This document shows, in pieces, positions 45,560 through 54,316 of a stretch of DNA of 64,000 nt. Both the position numbers and the translations under genes were made by a program. How positions within the stretch are numbered: the first letter of the stretch is position 1; each line of letters opens with the position of its first letter. The notes under the pieces are model-generated. The model was not told the DNA's origin. It made no database searches and saw only the letters and a program-made list of their open reading frames with translations. The stretch is from Bacteroidia bacterium. GTDB lineage: Bacteria; Bacteroidota; Bacteroidia; Chitinophagales; Chitinophagaceae. The stretch is from contig JAUICZ010000007.1 of assembly GCA_030429205.1 (NCBI GenBank), positions 25,343 through 89,342 on the forward strand, read 5' to 3'.

Positions 45560-46807
45560 ATGCCAAGGGTACTGAGGATACACAATCGTTTAATTATTGG
45601 CGGACCTGCAATTAACGTCACATACCTTACTAAATATATGGCTCCTGAGTTTGAGACCATGTTGGTTATTGGCGATAAGGACAGTCATGAGCAGGATGCA
45701 GACCATTTGATCATGAATCTTGGATTAGAGCCTGTTGTAGTTCCTGAAATGAAAAGGGATATAAGCCCGCTAAATGATGGTGTTGCTTATCAAAAAATCA
45801 AGAAGTTAATACAGAAGTTTCGCCCTGATATAGTACATACACATGCTGCAAAATCAGGTGTAATAGGTCGTTTAGCTGCAGATGCCTGTAATGTTCCTGT
45901 AATACTACATACTTTTCACGGGCATGTATTTCACAGCTACTTCAGCAAGTTTAAAACAAATACCTTCATACAAATAGAACGTTATCTAGCGCGTCGCTCA
46001 ACAGGCATTATCGCAATTAGCGATACGCAAAAGCACGAACTGGCAAACGTATATCACATTTGTGAAGAAGAAAAGATAAAAAAGATCCCTCTTGGCTTAG
46101 ACCTTGATAAATTTAATGTTCATCAAGATGAAAAACGTGCTGAGTTTAGAAAGTCTTTCATGTTAAATGATGACGATATCTGTATTGGTATCATCGGTCG
46201 TGTTGTACCGGTAAAAAACCATAGTTTATTTGTTGCAGCTGCTAAACTGGTTGTCGAAAAAACGGACAAACCTGTAAAGTTTGTAATAATTGGCGATGGT
46301 GATATGCGCCCGCAAACAGGACAAGAATTTATAGACGCCGGCATTGATTATACATACTTCCCTGATGAGCCAAGACAAGCTACTGCTGTTTGTGTATCGT
46401 GGCAAACAGATATGGATGTAGTTTTATCCGGTTTAGATATTGTTGCGCTTACCTCTCATAATGAAGGCACACCTGTATCATTAATTGAGGCGTCTGCCGC
46501 AGGGAAACCAGTAGTATCTACAGACGTAGGTGGTGTACAGGATGTAGTTACTGATAACCAAACAGGCTATATTACAGAGCCCGGAGATGCAGAAGCATTT
46601 GCAGAAGCATTGCTGCAACTAATAAACAATCAGGAAAAACGAGATTACTTTGGCCAGCTAGGTAGAACCTTTGCTCAAAACAACTACTCATACCAAAGGC
46701 TGGTAAGAGATATGTCTGAATATTATTACGAACAATTAGCAAAGGCAGGCGTTGACTACCGTCAACCACCTATTCGCCACGTTTCTTCTAATCTTGAAGA
46801 AGACTAG
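45560..46807 (+). CDS. Glycosyltransferase family 4
   Basis: A 415-residue GT-B enzyme. N-terminus RVLRIHNRLIIGGPAINVTY; IVHTHAAKSGVIGRLAADA and LHTFHGHVFHSYFSK in the acceptor domain; C-domain IGIIGRVVPVKNHSLFVAA and VALTSHNEGTPVSLIEASAA (E-x7-E), STDVGGVQDVV. The ATG at 45560 is preferred to a TTG at 45533. Its stop overlaps by 4 nt the stop of the convergent epimerase gene. Confidence 0.88.
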   Translation: MPRVLRIHNRLIIGGPAINVTYLTKYMAPEFETMLVIGDKDSHEQDADHLIMNLGLEPVVVPEMKRDISPLNDGVAYQKIKKLIQKFRPDIVHTHAAKSGVIGRLAADACNVPVILHTFHGHVFHSYFSKFKTNTFIQIERYLARRSTGIIAISDTQKHELANVYHICEEEKIKKIPLGLDLDKFNVHQDEKRAEFRKSFMLNDDDICIGIIGRVVPVKNHSLFVAAAKLVVEKTDKPVKFVIIGDGDMRPQTGQEFIDAGIDYTYFPDEPRQATAVCVSWQTDMDVVLSGLDIVALTSHNEGTPVSLIEASAAGKPVVSTDVGGVQDVVTDNQTGYITEPGDAEAFAEALLQLINNQEKRDYFGQLGRTFAQNNYSYQRLVRDMSEYYYEQLAKAGVDYRQPPIRHVSSNLEED

Positions 46808-47787
46808 TTCAAAGTCTTAAAGAAATCTACAGTTTGTTTCAATCCGTCTAAAAAGCGTTTTGTAGGCTGATATTCTAAGTGCTTTTGAGCAAGAGAAATA
46901 TCTGCCAGAGAATTGCGAACATCACCTGCTCTTGGCTCTCTATAGGTAGCTTTATGACCATCTGCACCTAGCATATTGCGTATCTCCTCGTACAGGAAGT
47001 TAACAGAGAAATTTTCACCTACAGCCACATTATAAACCTTACCAAACGCATCCTTATTCTGAGTAAGCATCCCCCTTACGTTTGCCTGTACAGCATTATC
47101 TACAAAAGTAAAATCACGCGTTTGTTCTCCATCTCCATTAATATATACAGCACTATCTTTTAATATACCACTTACAAACAATGGTATTACAGCGGCATAT
47201 GGTCCATCAGGGTCTTGTCTTGGTCCAAATACGTTAAAATACCTGTACCCTACAATATTAATATCATATAACTGAGTAAATACTTCAGCATACAACTCGT
47301 TTGCTTTTTTTGTTACCGCATATGGAGATAATGGTGTACCTACACGCTCTTCAACTTTTGGCAGGTTGGGCTCGTCACCATATACTGATGATGATGATGC
47401 ATATACAAACGTCTTAACGCCTGCATCTTTTGCAGCAGTAAGCATATTTACAAAACCACCCACATTTACATCATTACTTGTAATCGGATCGTTTATAGAG
47501 CGAGGAACAGAACCCAATGCCGCCTGATGGCTAACATAGTCTATACCCTCACATGCTTTTCTGCAGGTTTCAGCATCTCTTATATCACCATTAATAAACT
47601 CAAACTGATCGTAATCTTTGAACAGATCAATATTCTTTTGGAAACCAGTGGCCAGGTTGTCTAGCACACGTACTTTGCCAGCTCCGTTCTTTAACAGATA
47701 TTCTGTGATGTGTGAACCAATGAAACCGGCACCGCCGGTAACTAAGAAACTGTATTTACTTAAATCCTCTTTATGAAATGTAGACAT
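46804..47787 (-). CDS. UDP-sugar 4-epimerase, WbpP-like (SDR family)
   Basis: About 327 residues. NAD-binding Rossmann motif TGGAGFIGSH, the catalytic Ser and Tyr-x3-Lys in YASSSSVYGD and SPYAVTKKANELYAE, NVFGPRQDPDGPYAAVIPLF, and GDGEQTRDFTFVDNAV. This is the pattern of UDP-N-acetylglucosamine 4-epimerases of the WbpP/VipB/Gne type; it would supply UDP-GalNAc or its uronate for the polysaccharide. A complete promoter (TTTTG-N18-TAAGTTTG) lies just upstream, which rules out a longer TTG start at 47814. Confidence 0.85.
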   Translation of the reverse strand: MSTFHKEDLSKYSFLVTGGAGFIGSHITEYLLKNGAGKVRVLDNLATGFQKNIDLFKDYDQFEFINGDIRDAETCRKACEGIDYVSHQAALGSVPRSINDPITSNDVNVGGFVNMLTAAKDAGVKTFVYASSSSVYGDEPNLPKVEERVGTPLSPYAVTKKANELYAEVFTQLYDINIVGYRYFNVFGPRQDPDGPYAAVIPLFVSGILKDSAVYINGDGEQTRDFTFVDNAVQANVRGMLTQNKDAFGKVYNVAVGENFSVNFLYEEIRNMLGADGHKATYREPRAGDVRNSLADISLAQKHLEYQPTKRFLDGLKQTVDFFKTLN

Positions 47788-47811
47788 AATTACTATATAT
47801 GTATCAGATAG

Positions 47812-47841
47812 CAAACTTATAGTAATGTATATTAAATCAAA
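47812..47841 (-). promoter_or_regulatory. Promoter of the 4-epimerase gene
   Basis: Minus-strand TTTG (47841-47838), 18-nt spacer, TAAGTTTG (47819-47812): both elements match the Bacteroidota consensus. The start codon at 47787 lies about 20 nt after the expected transcript start. Confidence 0.8.
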
Positions 47842-47876
47842 ACTTCACTGAATACTAATTGCAAATGCTTAACAAA

Positions 47877-47902
47877 TAAAAAACCGCTCCATATAGGAAC
47901 GG
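47877..47902 (-). terminator. Intrinsic terminator after the THX gene
   Basis: On the minus strand CCGTTCC-TATAT-GGAGCGG (one mismatch in a 7-bp stem) followed by TTTTTT. It starts 27 nt after the THX stop. Confidence 0.85.
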
Positions 47903-47928
47903 CAAACCATAATGATATAATCTAAGCC

Positions 47929-48036
47929 TTAAGCTTTTTTCTCGGTTTTCTTCTTTTTAGGGCGCGCCGGGCGACTTACTCCGAAAGTACCCATAATTAT
48001 TTTCCCTTTTTTCGTGCGTTTATCACCTTTTCCCAT
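47929..48036 (-). CDS. 30S ribosomal protein THX
   Basis: A 35-residue, strongly basic protein: MGKGDKRTKKGKIIMGTFG, then VSRPARPKKKKTEKKA. This matches the short THX/Thx protein of the small ribosomal subunit in Bacteroidota and Thermus, which sits in a cavity of 16S rRNA. Too short for most gene callers. Support comes from a full -7 element (TATCTTTGCA) 25 nt upstream and an intrinsic terminator 27 nt downstream, so it is a complete monocistronic gene. Confidence 0.88.
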   Translation of the reverse strand: MGKGDKRTKKGKIIMGTFGVSRPARPKKKKTEKKA

Positions 48037-48060
48037 AGCTAAATGTTTTTTATGAATATG

Positions 48061-48068
48061 CAAAGATA
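48061..48068 (-). promoter_or_regulatory. -7 element of the THX gene
   Basis: Minus-strand TATCTTTG followed by CATA, a full TAnnTTTG match 24 nt before the THX ATG. It directly abuts the U-tract of the HU terminator, so -33 contacts would fall in the hairpin. Confidence 0.6.
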
Positions 48069-48101
48069 AAAAAAAGCAAGAAACCGTAGTTTCTTGCTTT
48101 T
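48067..48101 (-). terminator. Intrinsic terminator of the HU gene
   Basis: Minus-strand AGCAAGAAAC-TACG-GTTTCTTGCT followed by an eight-T tract; the perfect 10-bp stem begins 21 nt after the HU stop. Confidence 0.9.
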
Positions 48102-48121
48102 CAAACTAAAGTTTAGCTTAA

Positions 48122-48403
48122 TTATCTTTTACCGCTAATCTTTGTTGCGAATTCTTTACCTGCTTTAAATTTAGGCACTTTACGAGCTTTGATCTTGATC
48201 ACCTCACCTGTTTGAGGGTTACGACCGTTACGTGCAGAACGCTCAGATACAGAGAAAGTACCGAAACCTACCAATGTAACACGATCACCTTTTTTCAATG
48301 TGCTGGTAACAGCACCTGTAAAAGCATCTAATGCATCATTAGCTTGTGTTTTAGTAATGCCTGCATCTTTTGCAATTTTGTCGATTAATTCAGCTTTGTT
48401 CAT
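48122..48403 (-). CDS. hup: DNA-binding protein HU
   Basis: Histone-like DNA-bending protein of the IHF/HU family, 93 residues from the ATG at 48403 ([20 protein letters not shown]). Visible: the dimerisation helices, [20 protein letters not shown] with the conserved proline arm region, and [11 protein letters not shown]. An in-frame GTG/TTG-type start at 48451 is rejected because a complete promoter (TTTG-N19-TATATTTG) lies at 48449-48479. Monocistronic, with its own terminator. Confidence 0.95.
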   Translation of the reverse strand: MNKAELIDKIAKDAGITKTQANDALDAFTGAVTSTLKKGDRVTLVGFGTFSVSERSARNGRNPQTGEVIKIKARKVPKFKAGKEFATKISGKR

Positions 48404-48448
48404 AGACTCAGTGTGTTTGGTTGTAAATAAAATTCTATCGTCTTTAAA

Positions 48449-48479
48449 CAAATATACTCAGGTTTAGCACAGTTCCAAA
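48449..48479 (-). promoter_or_regulatory. Promoter of the HU gene
   Basis: Minus-strand TTTG (48479-48476), 19-nt spacer, TATATTTG (48456-48449). Both elements match exactly with ideal spacing. The remaining 190 bp up to the DUF4286 gene are AT-rich and show only degenerate motifs. Confidence 0.85.
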
Positions 48480-48672
48480 TAGCGGTTTGAGTTTTTTTAT
48501 CCTCCAAAACCCTTGCCTGAAGCAGCTTTCCACAGTTTATCAACAATTCACAATCGCATTAATAATAATATAATCGCCGTAAACCCTTATCAATCAACAC
48601 TTTCGTCATATTGGCAAGAATTTTGCTATGAGGAAACGCCCTATTAACAAGCATTTCGGCGGATTCGCTGAT

Positions 48673-48981
48673 TTACTCATCAACTGTTGATAATAAAGAA
48701 CGAAAAGCGACGAATTTACCTTCAAACTGCTGCAATCCTCTGTTACGCATTTCTTCAGCATATTCAGATATATACCTGTTATAAGCCTCCATATCTTTAC
48801 AGAAATACTGCGCAGAGTAAGTAATTCCATCACTATCATCTATATCCATCAAGCGATATAGCTTTGCATCAACAAACAAACCCGTCTCCATCAGATCCAG
48901 AATATGCTCTTCTTTCATCCACTGCACCCAGTCTTTTGCATAGTCTGTATCCACTTTTACTGTAACATTGTATAGTATCAT
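48673..48981 (-). CDS. DUF4286 family protein
   Basis: A 102-residue soluble protein starting MILYNVTVKVDTDYAKDWVQ and containing YSAQYFCKDMEAYNRYISEY. It matches the small Bacteroidota family DUF4286 (ferredoxin-like fold), whose function is unknown. It is 15 nt downstream of rsgA and ends the permease-rsgA-DUF4286 run. Confidence 0.82.
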   Translation of the reverse strand: MILYNVTVKVDTDYAKDWVQWMKEEHILDLMETGLFVDAKLYRLMDIDDSDGITYSAQYFCKDMEAYNRYISEYAEEMRNRGLQQFEGKFVAFRSLLSTVDE

Positions 48982-48996
48982 AATTGCTTTATTTAT

Positions 48997-49932
48997 TTAC
49001 CATTTTTTTTCAATGGTATCCAGTATTGTTACATAATTGATATAACGTTCTTCTGCAAGCTCACCATTTATAACTGCTTCTTTCACCTTGCAGCCGGGCT
49101 CATTTATATGTAAGCAGTTATTGAACTTACACTCATTCATCAAAGCACGCATCTCTGGAAAATACTGGGCCAGTTCTTCTTGCTCTATGTCAATTAGCCC
49201 AAATTGCTTTACACCAGGTGTATCTATTATTCTGCCTGCCCCCGGAAGGTCAAACATCTCTGCAAAAGTAGTCGTGTGCTGGCCTTTACCACTCCATTCA
49301 GAGAGCTCTCTTGTTTTCAGCTCTCTACCTGGCAATAACTTATTAATGATGGTACTTTTACCCACTCCCGAATGCCCGAAGAACAATGTGGTCTTTCCTT
49401 CAATTCGTTCATTTACTTTTTGTATGTCATCAGCATTCAATGCAGATAAACCATAAAACTCATAGCCGGCTTTTTGATAGATACTCTGCCACTCTTCCAG
49501 TATCGCTTTATGCTTGTCTTTTAAAAGATCTGTTTTATTAATGATAACAATAGCGGGAATGTGATAGGCCTCTGTTGTTATTAAGAACCTATCTATAAAA
49601 CCGGTTGACGTTCTGGGGCTGGTAATAGTTGCAATAACAACGGCAGCATCAATATTCGATGCGATGATGTGTTTCTGATTTTTATTTTGAGGAGAGACTC
49701 TTACAAAATAGTTTTCTCTGTCTGCAATAGACTTAATGATAGCCGTTTCCTCCTCTTCACTTTCAACCTCAAACATTACGAAGTCTCCAACAGCAACGGG
49801 GTTGCTGGATGATATGTTTTTATCAATCTTGAATTTGCCTATCACACGGGCATTCCAAAACCGCCCTTGCTCATCGCATACAGCATACCAGCTACCTGTA
49901 GATTTATATACTCTTCCTTTCTGTAACGCCAT
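48997..49932 (-). CDS. rsgA: Ribosome small-subunit-dependent GTPase A
   Basis: Checks late 30S assembly. 311 residues with the circularly permuted GTPase order: an OB-fold N-domain, then G4 (IINKTDLLKDK), G1 (FFGHSGVGKST), G3 (IIDTPGVKQFG), and a C-terminal zinc site with Cys/His in ECKFNNCLHINEPGCKV. ATG at 49932, 7 nt after the ABC-permease gene, so probably cotranscribed. Confidence 0.95.
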   Translation of the reverse strand: MALQKGRVYKSTGSWYAVCDEQGRFWNARVIGKFKIDKNISSSNPVAVGDFVMFEVESEEEETAIIKSIADRENYFVRVSPQNKNQKHIIASNIDAAVVIATITSPRTSTGFIDRFLITTEAYHIPAIVIINKTDLLKDKHKAILEEWQSIYQKAGYEFYGLSALNADDIQKVNERIEGKTTLFFGHSGVGKSTIINKLLPGRELKTRELSEWSGKGQHTTTFAEMFDLPGAGRIIDTPGVKQFGLIDIEQEELAQYFPEMRALMNECKFNNCLHINEPGCKVKEAVINGELAEERYINYVTILDTIEKKW

Positions 49933-49939
49933 GGCTCTT

Positions 49940-51187
49940 TTACTCGTACCTTAATGCAACTATTGGATCTAGTTTTGACGCTTTTATTGCCGGATATATA
50001 CCAGATATAACACCAACAAGTATACATAAACTCAAACCTACCAACATCCAAAACCAAGGTATAATAAACGGGGCATCTAACACTAAACCCAGCAAATTTC
50101 CAATGATAATACCTAATACAATACCTGTGACCCCTCCAAGCAAACTTATAAGAATAGATTCTGTTAAGAATTGTTGTTTAATAGTTGAAGCTCTGGCACC
50201 CAGTGCCTTATTAATGCCAATCTCTCTGGTACGTTCTGCTACAGATACCAACATAATATTCATCAGCCCGATCACAGAACCTAATAACGTAATGATAGCG
50301 ATGAACAATGCAGCAATACTAATATAGCTGATAGTCTCTAATACCATCGTTGCTAAGCTATCGTTTTGTGTAATGGTAAAGTTATTTTCTTCACCTGTCC
50401 GCACTTTTCTTATTACCCTAAACACCCCCTCTGCTTCTTCTTCAGCCATTTCTTTCGATGCGATATCATCTACCATTACATTGATGGTAAACCGTTCTGC
50501 ATTTGTTCCGTATACCTCTCTGGTATTTTCTAATGGCAGGTAAACCAGGTTGTCGGTATTCATAATCATACTACCGCCTTTCTCTTCTGCTATAGCAATA
50601 ACTGTATATTTAAGATCACCTATAGAGATTATCTTGCCGACACCGTTTTGGTAGTTCCTGCCAAATAATGTTTTCGCCACACCATTTCCTAGTATACAAA
50701 CAGAATTACCAAACCTTAGTTCGGTTTGCGAGAATGCTCTGCCTGCCTGTAATTTCGTATCGGATATTTCGAGGTAGTTTTCGTCAATACCCATTGTACG
50801 AATGTTAGGATTCGTCTTTACAGATTTATAAACTAACGTTGCTACACTACTACCCGACATAGACATGCTTACCAGCGCCGGAAAACCGTATCGTTCTTTA
50901 AAAGCCTTAGCTTCCAGGTAAGTAATGTTCTTACCTTCTCTTCTGCCAATATGTATACCGTGAGATCGTTTCTTCTTTTTTATAATGTCGCCTGTTATCT
51001 GGAATGTATTTGACCCCATTTTACTGAAGTTGGAATACACTCCTGCTTTCATAACATCTATAGACGTTAATATGGCTATTAAAGCTGTAATGCCTAATGC
51101 AATTATTGCAATAGTAATAGCAGAACGTAACTTGTTAGTACGAACTGCTCTTGAGGCTAGACTTAGATTGAATAATACTTGCGACAT
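49940..51187 (-). CDS. ABC transporter permease (MacB/FtsX type)
   Basis: A 415-residue permease with an N-terminal helix (SAITIAIIALGITALIAIL), a large periplasmic MacB_PCD-like domain (~50-270) and three C-terminal helices, including LGSVIGLMNIMLVSVAERTR, EIGINKALGAR and the FtsX core. The ATPase partner is not in the window. Such permeases couple ATP use to periplasmic work such as lipoprotein or macrolide export. Lies 21 nt after a T9SS protein gene and 7 nt before rsgA. Confidence 0.88.
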   Translation of the reverse strand: MSQVLFNLSLASRAVRTNKLRSAITIAIIALGITALIAILTSIDVMKAGVYSNFSKMGSNTFQITGDIIKKKKRSHGIHIGRREGKNITYLEAKAFKERYGFPALVSMSMSGSSVATLVYKSVKTNPNIRTMGIDENYLEISDTKLQAGRAFSQTELRFGNSVCILGNGVAKTLFGRNYQNGVGKIISIGDLKYTVIAIAEEKGGSMIMNTDNLVYLPLENTREVYGTNAERFTINVMVDDIASKEMAEEEAEGVFRVIRKVRTGEENNFTITQNDSLATMVLETISYISIAALFIAIITLLGSVIGLMNIMLVSVAERTREIGINKALGARASTIKQQFLTESILISLLGGVTGIVLGIIIGNLLGLVLDAPFIIPWFWMLVGLSLCILVGVISGIYPAIKASKLDPIVALRYE

Positions 51188-51208
51188 TTAGAAAGTATAC
51201 TCTCTATA

Positions 51209-53077
51209 CTACTGTTTCACAAACTTTTGCTGGATTGCAGTTTCTCCGGACTGGCTTCCCCCTGTCAATACATAATTACCGGCAGGCAACATAGCTATGT
51301 TAAACCTTAGCAAGTTATTTCCTTTTTTACATTTTTGGCTCAACAGCTCATCAACTAGCTGACCAGCTGCATTATATATTTTAAAGTAAACAACTGCAGA
51401 CTCTTGTAACTCAAACTCAAACTCAACAAACTGAATAGCCGGATTTGGATAAAGTTTTGCTTGAGGGGTTTCCTTCTTAGTTTCCTGAATACCTACTACC
51501 GGTGAATTTAATTTAGCCATCCAGTTACCATAGTTTCCTATATTACTTGGCGAGCTATTTTGCACCTTACCATATATACCAACAACCCAAACTGAGCCCA
51601 GTGAATTAAAGTCAACCTGAGAACCTGTATAGTCTCCCCAACGCTGGTTCTTACCAGACAACCTGCTTATTGTCGTGTCTCCGGTCTTTATTTTTATCAT
51701 GTCAGAATAATCTAAACCGTCGTACATAATAGCCGCAGTTCCGGCATACTCATTTGGCCCTGTATAATTAAAGTTGATCATCGACTGGTTTACCCCCCAG
51801 CTATTACCTACAAAAGAAATATTGGGGTAACCAAAGTCTAAAGTATCTATACCATAAAACTCAGCATAACTAACATTTGGATTGCTCTTATAATCACTGA
51901 TCTTACCATGATATATTGCGGCAGATCCGCTTTGAGGATGTACAGATGTACTCACAAACTGAATTTCGTTGTTATACGCATATGCACCAAGAATTCTACC
52001 ATCATTAGTAGCTAGTTCAAAAGTGTCTTTTTGTCTACCATTGGGTGGTACACCATAACTTTTAGGTGCTTTCATTGCTTGTAATGTAAGCGTTGCACCT
52101 GTGTTTAACTTACCCGATATCTTAGCCAGAAATATTGTATCATTTTGCACATCAAAGTTTCTATTCGACACGAAGTACTGCTCATCACTATCAGGTATCC
52201 ACCCCGCTTTTACAGGAAATAGATTTCTAACAGACTTACCACCAAACTTAATGCCATCCCAAATTTTATAATCTAAAGTTGCTGCAGCCTGATAACCATC
52301 GTGCTTATCAATTTGATATACTACAGTCTCTGTAAACCCGGTCTCCCATGGTTGACTATGACCAATCTTATTACCTGTAATAAACAATTCGTCTTTTGAA
52401 AGTACTACACCCGGATAATCGAACCACGTTGTATCTGTTTTATAATCTCCGTAAAACTTATAAAATGCCCAAGCGCCGGCAGGATCATTAGTTTTAGAAA
52501 AACCAACTACTATATAGTTGTACTGGTCACGACCATTCAACATAATACAGATAAACCTATCTTCATTCGGATCGTATAATATCTTAGGATCGTAACGGTT
52601 ATCATTAGGTCCACTCAAGCCTACAGGACCAGAGAATAAAAGCAATATTCTACGGTATAAAAACTGTCCGGTATTACCATCTAATACAGCAATACTACTA
52701 TTCATTACATTCACAGCTTTATTCGCTTTTGATATAGCCATATCATTATCCGGCGGAATACCTGATAGAGAATCAGCAACAAAATCTTTTACTACAATAG
52801 GAGCTTTTGCCGCAGTTGCTTTCGCAGCACTTCTGTTTGTTCTTGTTCTCGGGAACAACTTAGCACTCTCTTCTTTTGCTTTTGCTAACCTTACCCTATC
52901 TGCATTTCCATCAGGGGCAGGAGCTTCGAGGTTATAAACCTGTGCATTGTACTTGTCTTCAACATCTCTTAAAACTACAGAACCTTCTAGTTTTGCCTGG
53001 TACATCTTACCAGTCTGTGCTTTGGTTACACCCACTACTGCAAGTATGCAAGTGATCGTTATAAAGATCTTTTTCAT
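51209..53077 (-). CDS. T9SS-exported surface/secreted protein
   Basis: A 622-residue protein with signal peptide (FITITCILAVVGVTKAQ), a large body and a C-terminal sorting domain (AKLYPNPAIQFVEFEFEL to LPAGNYVLTGG, last ~80 residues). The body contains GIPPDNDMAISKANKAVNVM and SIAVLDGNTGQFLY, DNRYDPKILYDPNEDRFICI and WFDYPGVVLSKDELFITGN, a pattern seen in uncharacterised T9SS cargo with beta-propeller-like repeats. No catalytic motif is obvious. It precedes the permease-rsgA genes by 21 nt; linkage may be accidental. Confidence 0.8.
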   Translation of the reverse strand: MKKIFITITCILAVVGVTKAQTGKMYQAKLEGSVVLRDVEDKYNAQVYNLEAPAPDGNADRVRLAKAKEESAKLFPRTRTNRSAAKATAAKAPIVVKDFVADSLSGIPPDNDMAISKANKAVNVMNSSIAVLDGNTGQFLYRRILLLFSGPVGLSGPNDNRYDPKILYDPNEDRFICIMLNGRDQYNYIVVGFSKTNDPAGAWAFYKFYGDYKTDTTWFDYPGVVLSKDELFITGNKIGHSQPWETGFTETVVYQIDKHDGYQAAATLDYKIWDGIKFGGKSVRNLFPVKAGWIPDSDEQYFVSNRNFDVQNDTIFLAKISGKLNTGATLTLQAMKAPKSYGVPPNGRQKDTFELATNDGRILGAYAYNNEIQFVSTSVHPQSGSAAIYHGKISDYKSNPNVSYAEFYGIDTLDFGYPNISFVGNSWGVNQSMINFNYTGPNEYAGTAAIMYDGLDYSDMIKIKTGDTTISRLSGKNQRWGDYTGSQVDFNSLGSVWVVGIYGKVQNSSPSNIGNYGNWMAKLNSPVVGIQETKKETPQAKLYPNPAIQFVEFEFELQESAVVYFKIYNAAGQLVDELLSQKCKKGNNLLRFNIAMLPAGNYVLTGGSQSGETAIQQKFVKQ

Positions 53078-53096
53078 TACTTCTCAATTTGAATAA

Positions 53097-53133
53097 AAAT
53101 AAGAAAACCGCTGCATATACCCATGCAGCGGTT
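53097..53133 (-). terminator. Intrinsic terminator of atpG
   Basis: AACCGCTGCAT-ATACCC-ATGCAGCGGTT, an 11-bp perfect stem, followed on the minus strand by TTTTCTTATTTTT. Placed 24 nt after the atpG stop. Confidence 0.9.
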
Positions 53134-53157
53134 GTAGAATATGATATTACGATGTTA

Positions 53158-54048
53158 TTAACCTTGTAACGCAGCTGCACCACTTACAATCTCTGTAAGC
53201 TCTGTTGTAATAGCTGCCTGACGAGCTCTGTTGTAAGATATCTTCAAGTCTTTCAACAATTCATTCGCATTTTCACTAGCCTTATCCATAGCTGTCATAC
53301 GTGCACCATGCTCAGAAGCATTTGCATCCAGTAAAGCTTTATATACCTGAGTATTTAAGATCTTAGGCATTAGCTCTGTAACCAAAGTCTCCTGAGATGG
53401 TTCAAAGATAAAATCTGCTTTATTGCTTTCATCTTCACCTTCTACAGGTTCAACTTTTGGTATTGGCAAATAAGGCTCTGCTCTAAAGATTTGTGTTGCT
53501 GCATTTTTAAATTGGCTGTACACTATCTCTACCTTATCGTATTCTTTATTTAAGAATCCTTCCTGAGCATATACTGCCGCCTGGCGTACATTGTCGAAAC
53601 TTAGGTCAGAGAACACTTCCCAATATTTATCAACTATTTTAAAACCACGTTTCGAAAAATACTCATAGGCTTTTTTACCTAGTGGCATAACCGTTACATT
53701 ACCCTTAGCGTTCTGCTCAGAGTATTGAGTATTCATCTGATTAACGGTAGTTTTGATAATATTTGAATTGTATGCACCGCAAAGTCCACGATCACTGGTA
53801 ATACAAATCAACAATACTCGCTCTACCTTGCGCTCCTCTGCCAGAGACAAGTCTATATCACCACTACTGTTGCTTACAATGTTGCTTAACATTTCCTGAA
53901 GCTTCTCAGCATAAGGACGCATTTGTATAATTGCATCCTGAGCACGACGAAGTTTCGCTGCACTCACCATTTTCATAGCCTTTGTAATCTGCTGCGTTGA
54001 TGTTACAGACTTAATACGGTTACGAACCTCTTTTAACTGACCTGACAT
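53158..54048 (-). CDS. atpG: ATP synthase F1 gamma subunit
   Basis: Central rotor shaft of the F1 ATPase, 296 residues. The N-terminal helix has VRNRIKSVTSTQQITKAMKM with VSAAKLRRAQ, the middle ITSDRGLCGAYNSNIIK, and the C-terminal helix SYNRARQAAITTELTEIVSG, all diagnostic of AtpG. It is not next to atpA or other atp genes here: it is bounded by its own promoter region upstream and a terminator downstream, so it is a separate unit. Confidence 0.96.
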   Translation of the reverse strand: MSGQLKEVRNRIKSVTSTQQITKAMKMVSAAKLRRAQDAIIQMRPYAEKLQEMLSNIVSNSSGDIDLSLAEERKVERVLLICITSDRGLCGAYNSNIIKTTVNQMNTQYSEQNAKGNVTVMPLGKKAYEYFSKRGFKIVDKYWEVFSDLSFDNVRQAAVYAQEGFLNKEYDKVEIVYSQFKNAATQIFRAEPYLPIPKVEPVEGEDESNKADFIFEPSQETLVTELMPKILNTQVYKALLDANASEHGARMTAMDKASENANELLKDLKISYNRARQAAITTELTEIVSGAAALQG

Positions 54049-54081
54049 ATATTATTGAATATATTATTCTTAAGTTGCGCG

Positions 54082-54089
54082 CAAAATTA
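54082..54089 (-). promoter_or_regulatory. -7 element of atpG
   Basis: Minus-strand TAATTTTG followed by CGCG, a full TAnnTTTG match 33 nt before the ATG. The nearest TTG (54106-54104) is only 14 nt away, so the -33 element is unclear. Confidence 0.5.
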
Positions 54090-54316
54090 AGGTAAAAAAC
54101 CGTCAATCTTAAAGGATATCCATAAAAAGTTATCCAATAAAATCCAATTTCAATAACTCTCTGAAAACGTGACTTTTAAACAAAATCGTTTTACGCATTC
54201 AACTTATATCTTTTGTACCTTAGTTGACAGAGCTAATAATTAATAGCAGAAACTTAACCTGTATATAATTTGTATTAAGCATACAGTGTTGAACTTTGAG
54301 CAAAACTTAAGACAGG

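Noticed and set aside
48526..48596. CTTTCCACA, TTATCAACA, CAATTCACA near an AT-rich run, possibly DnaA boxes
   Set aside because: Each has one or two mismatches from TTATNCACA and there is no inverted pair; much weaker than the cluster at 26830-26873. Kept only as a note.
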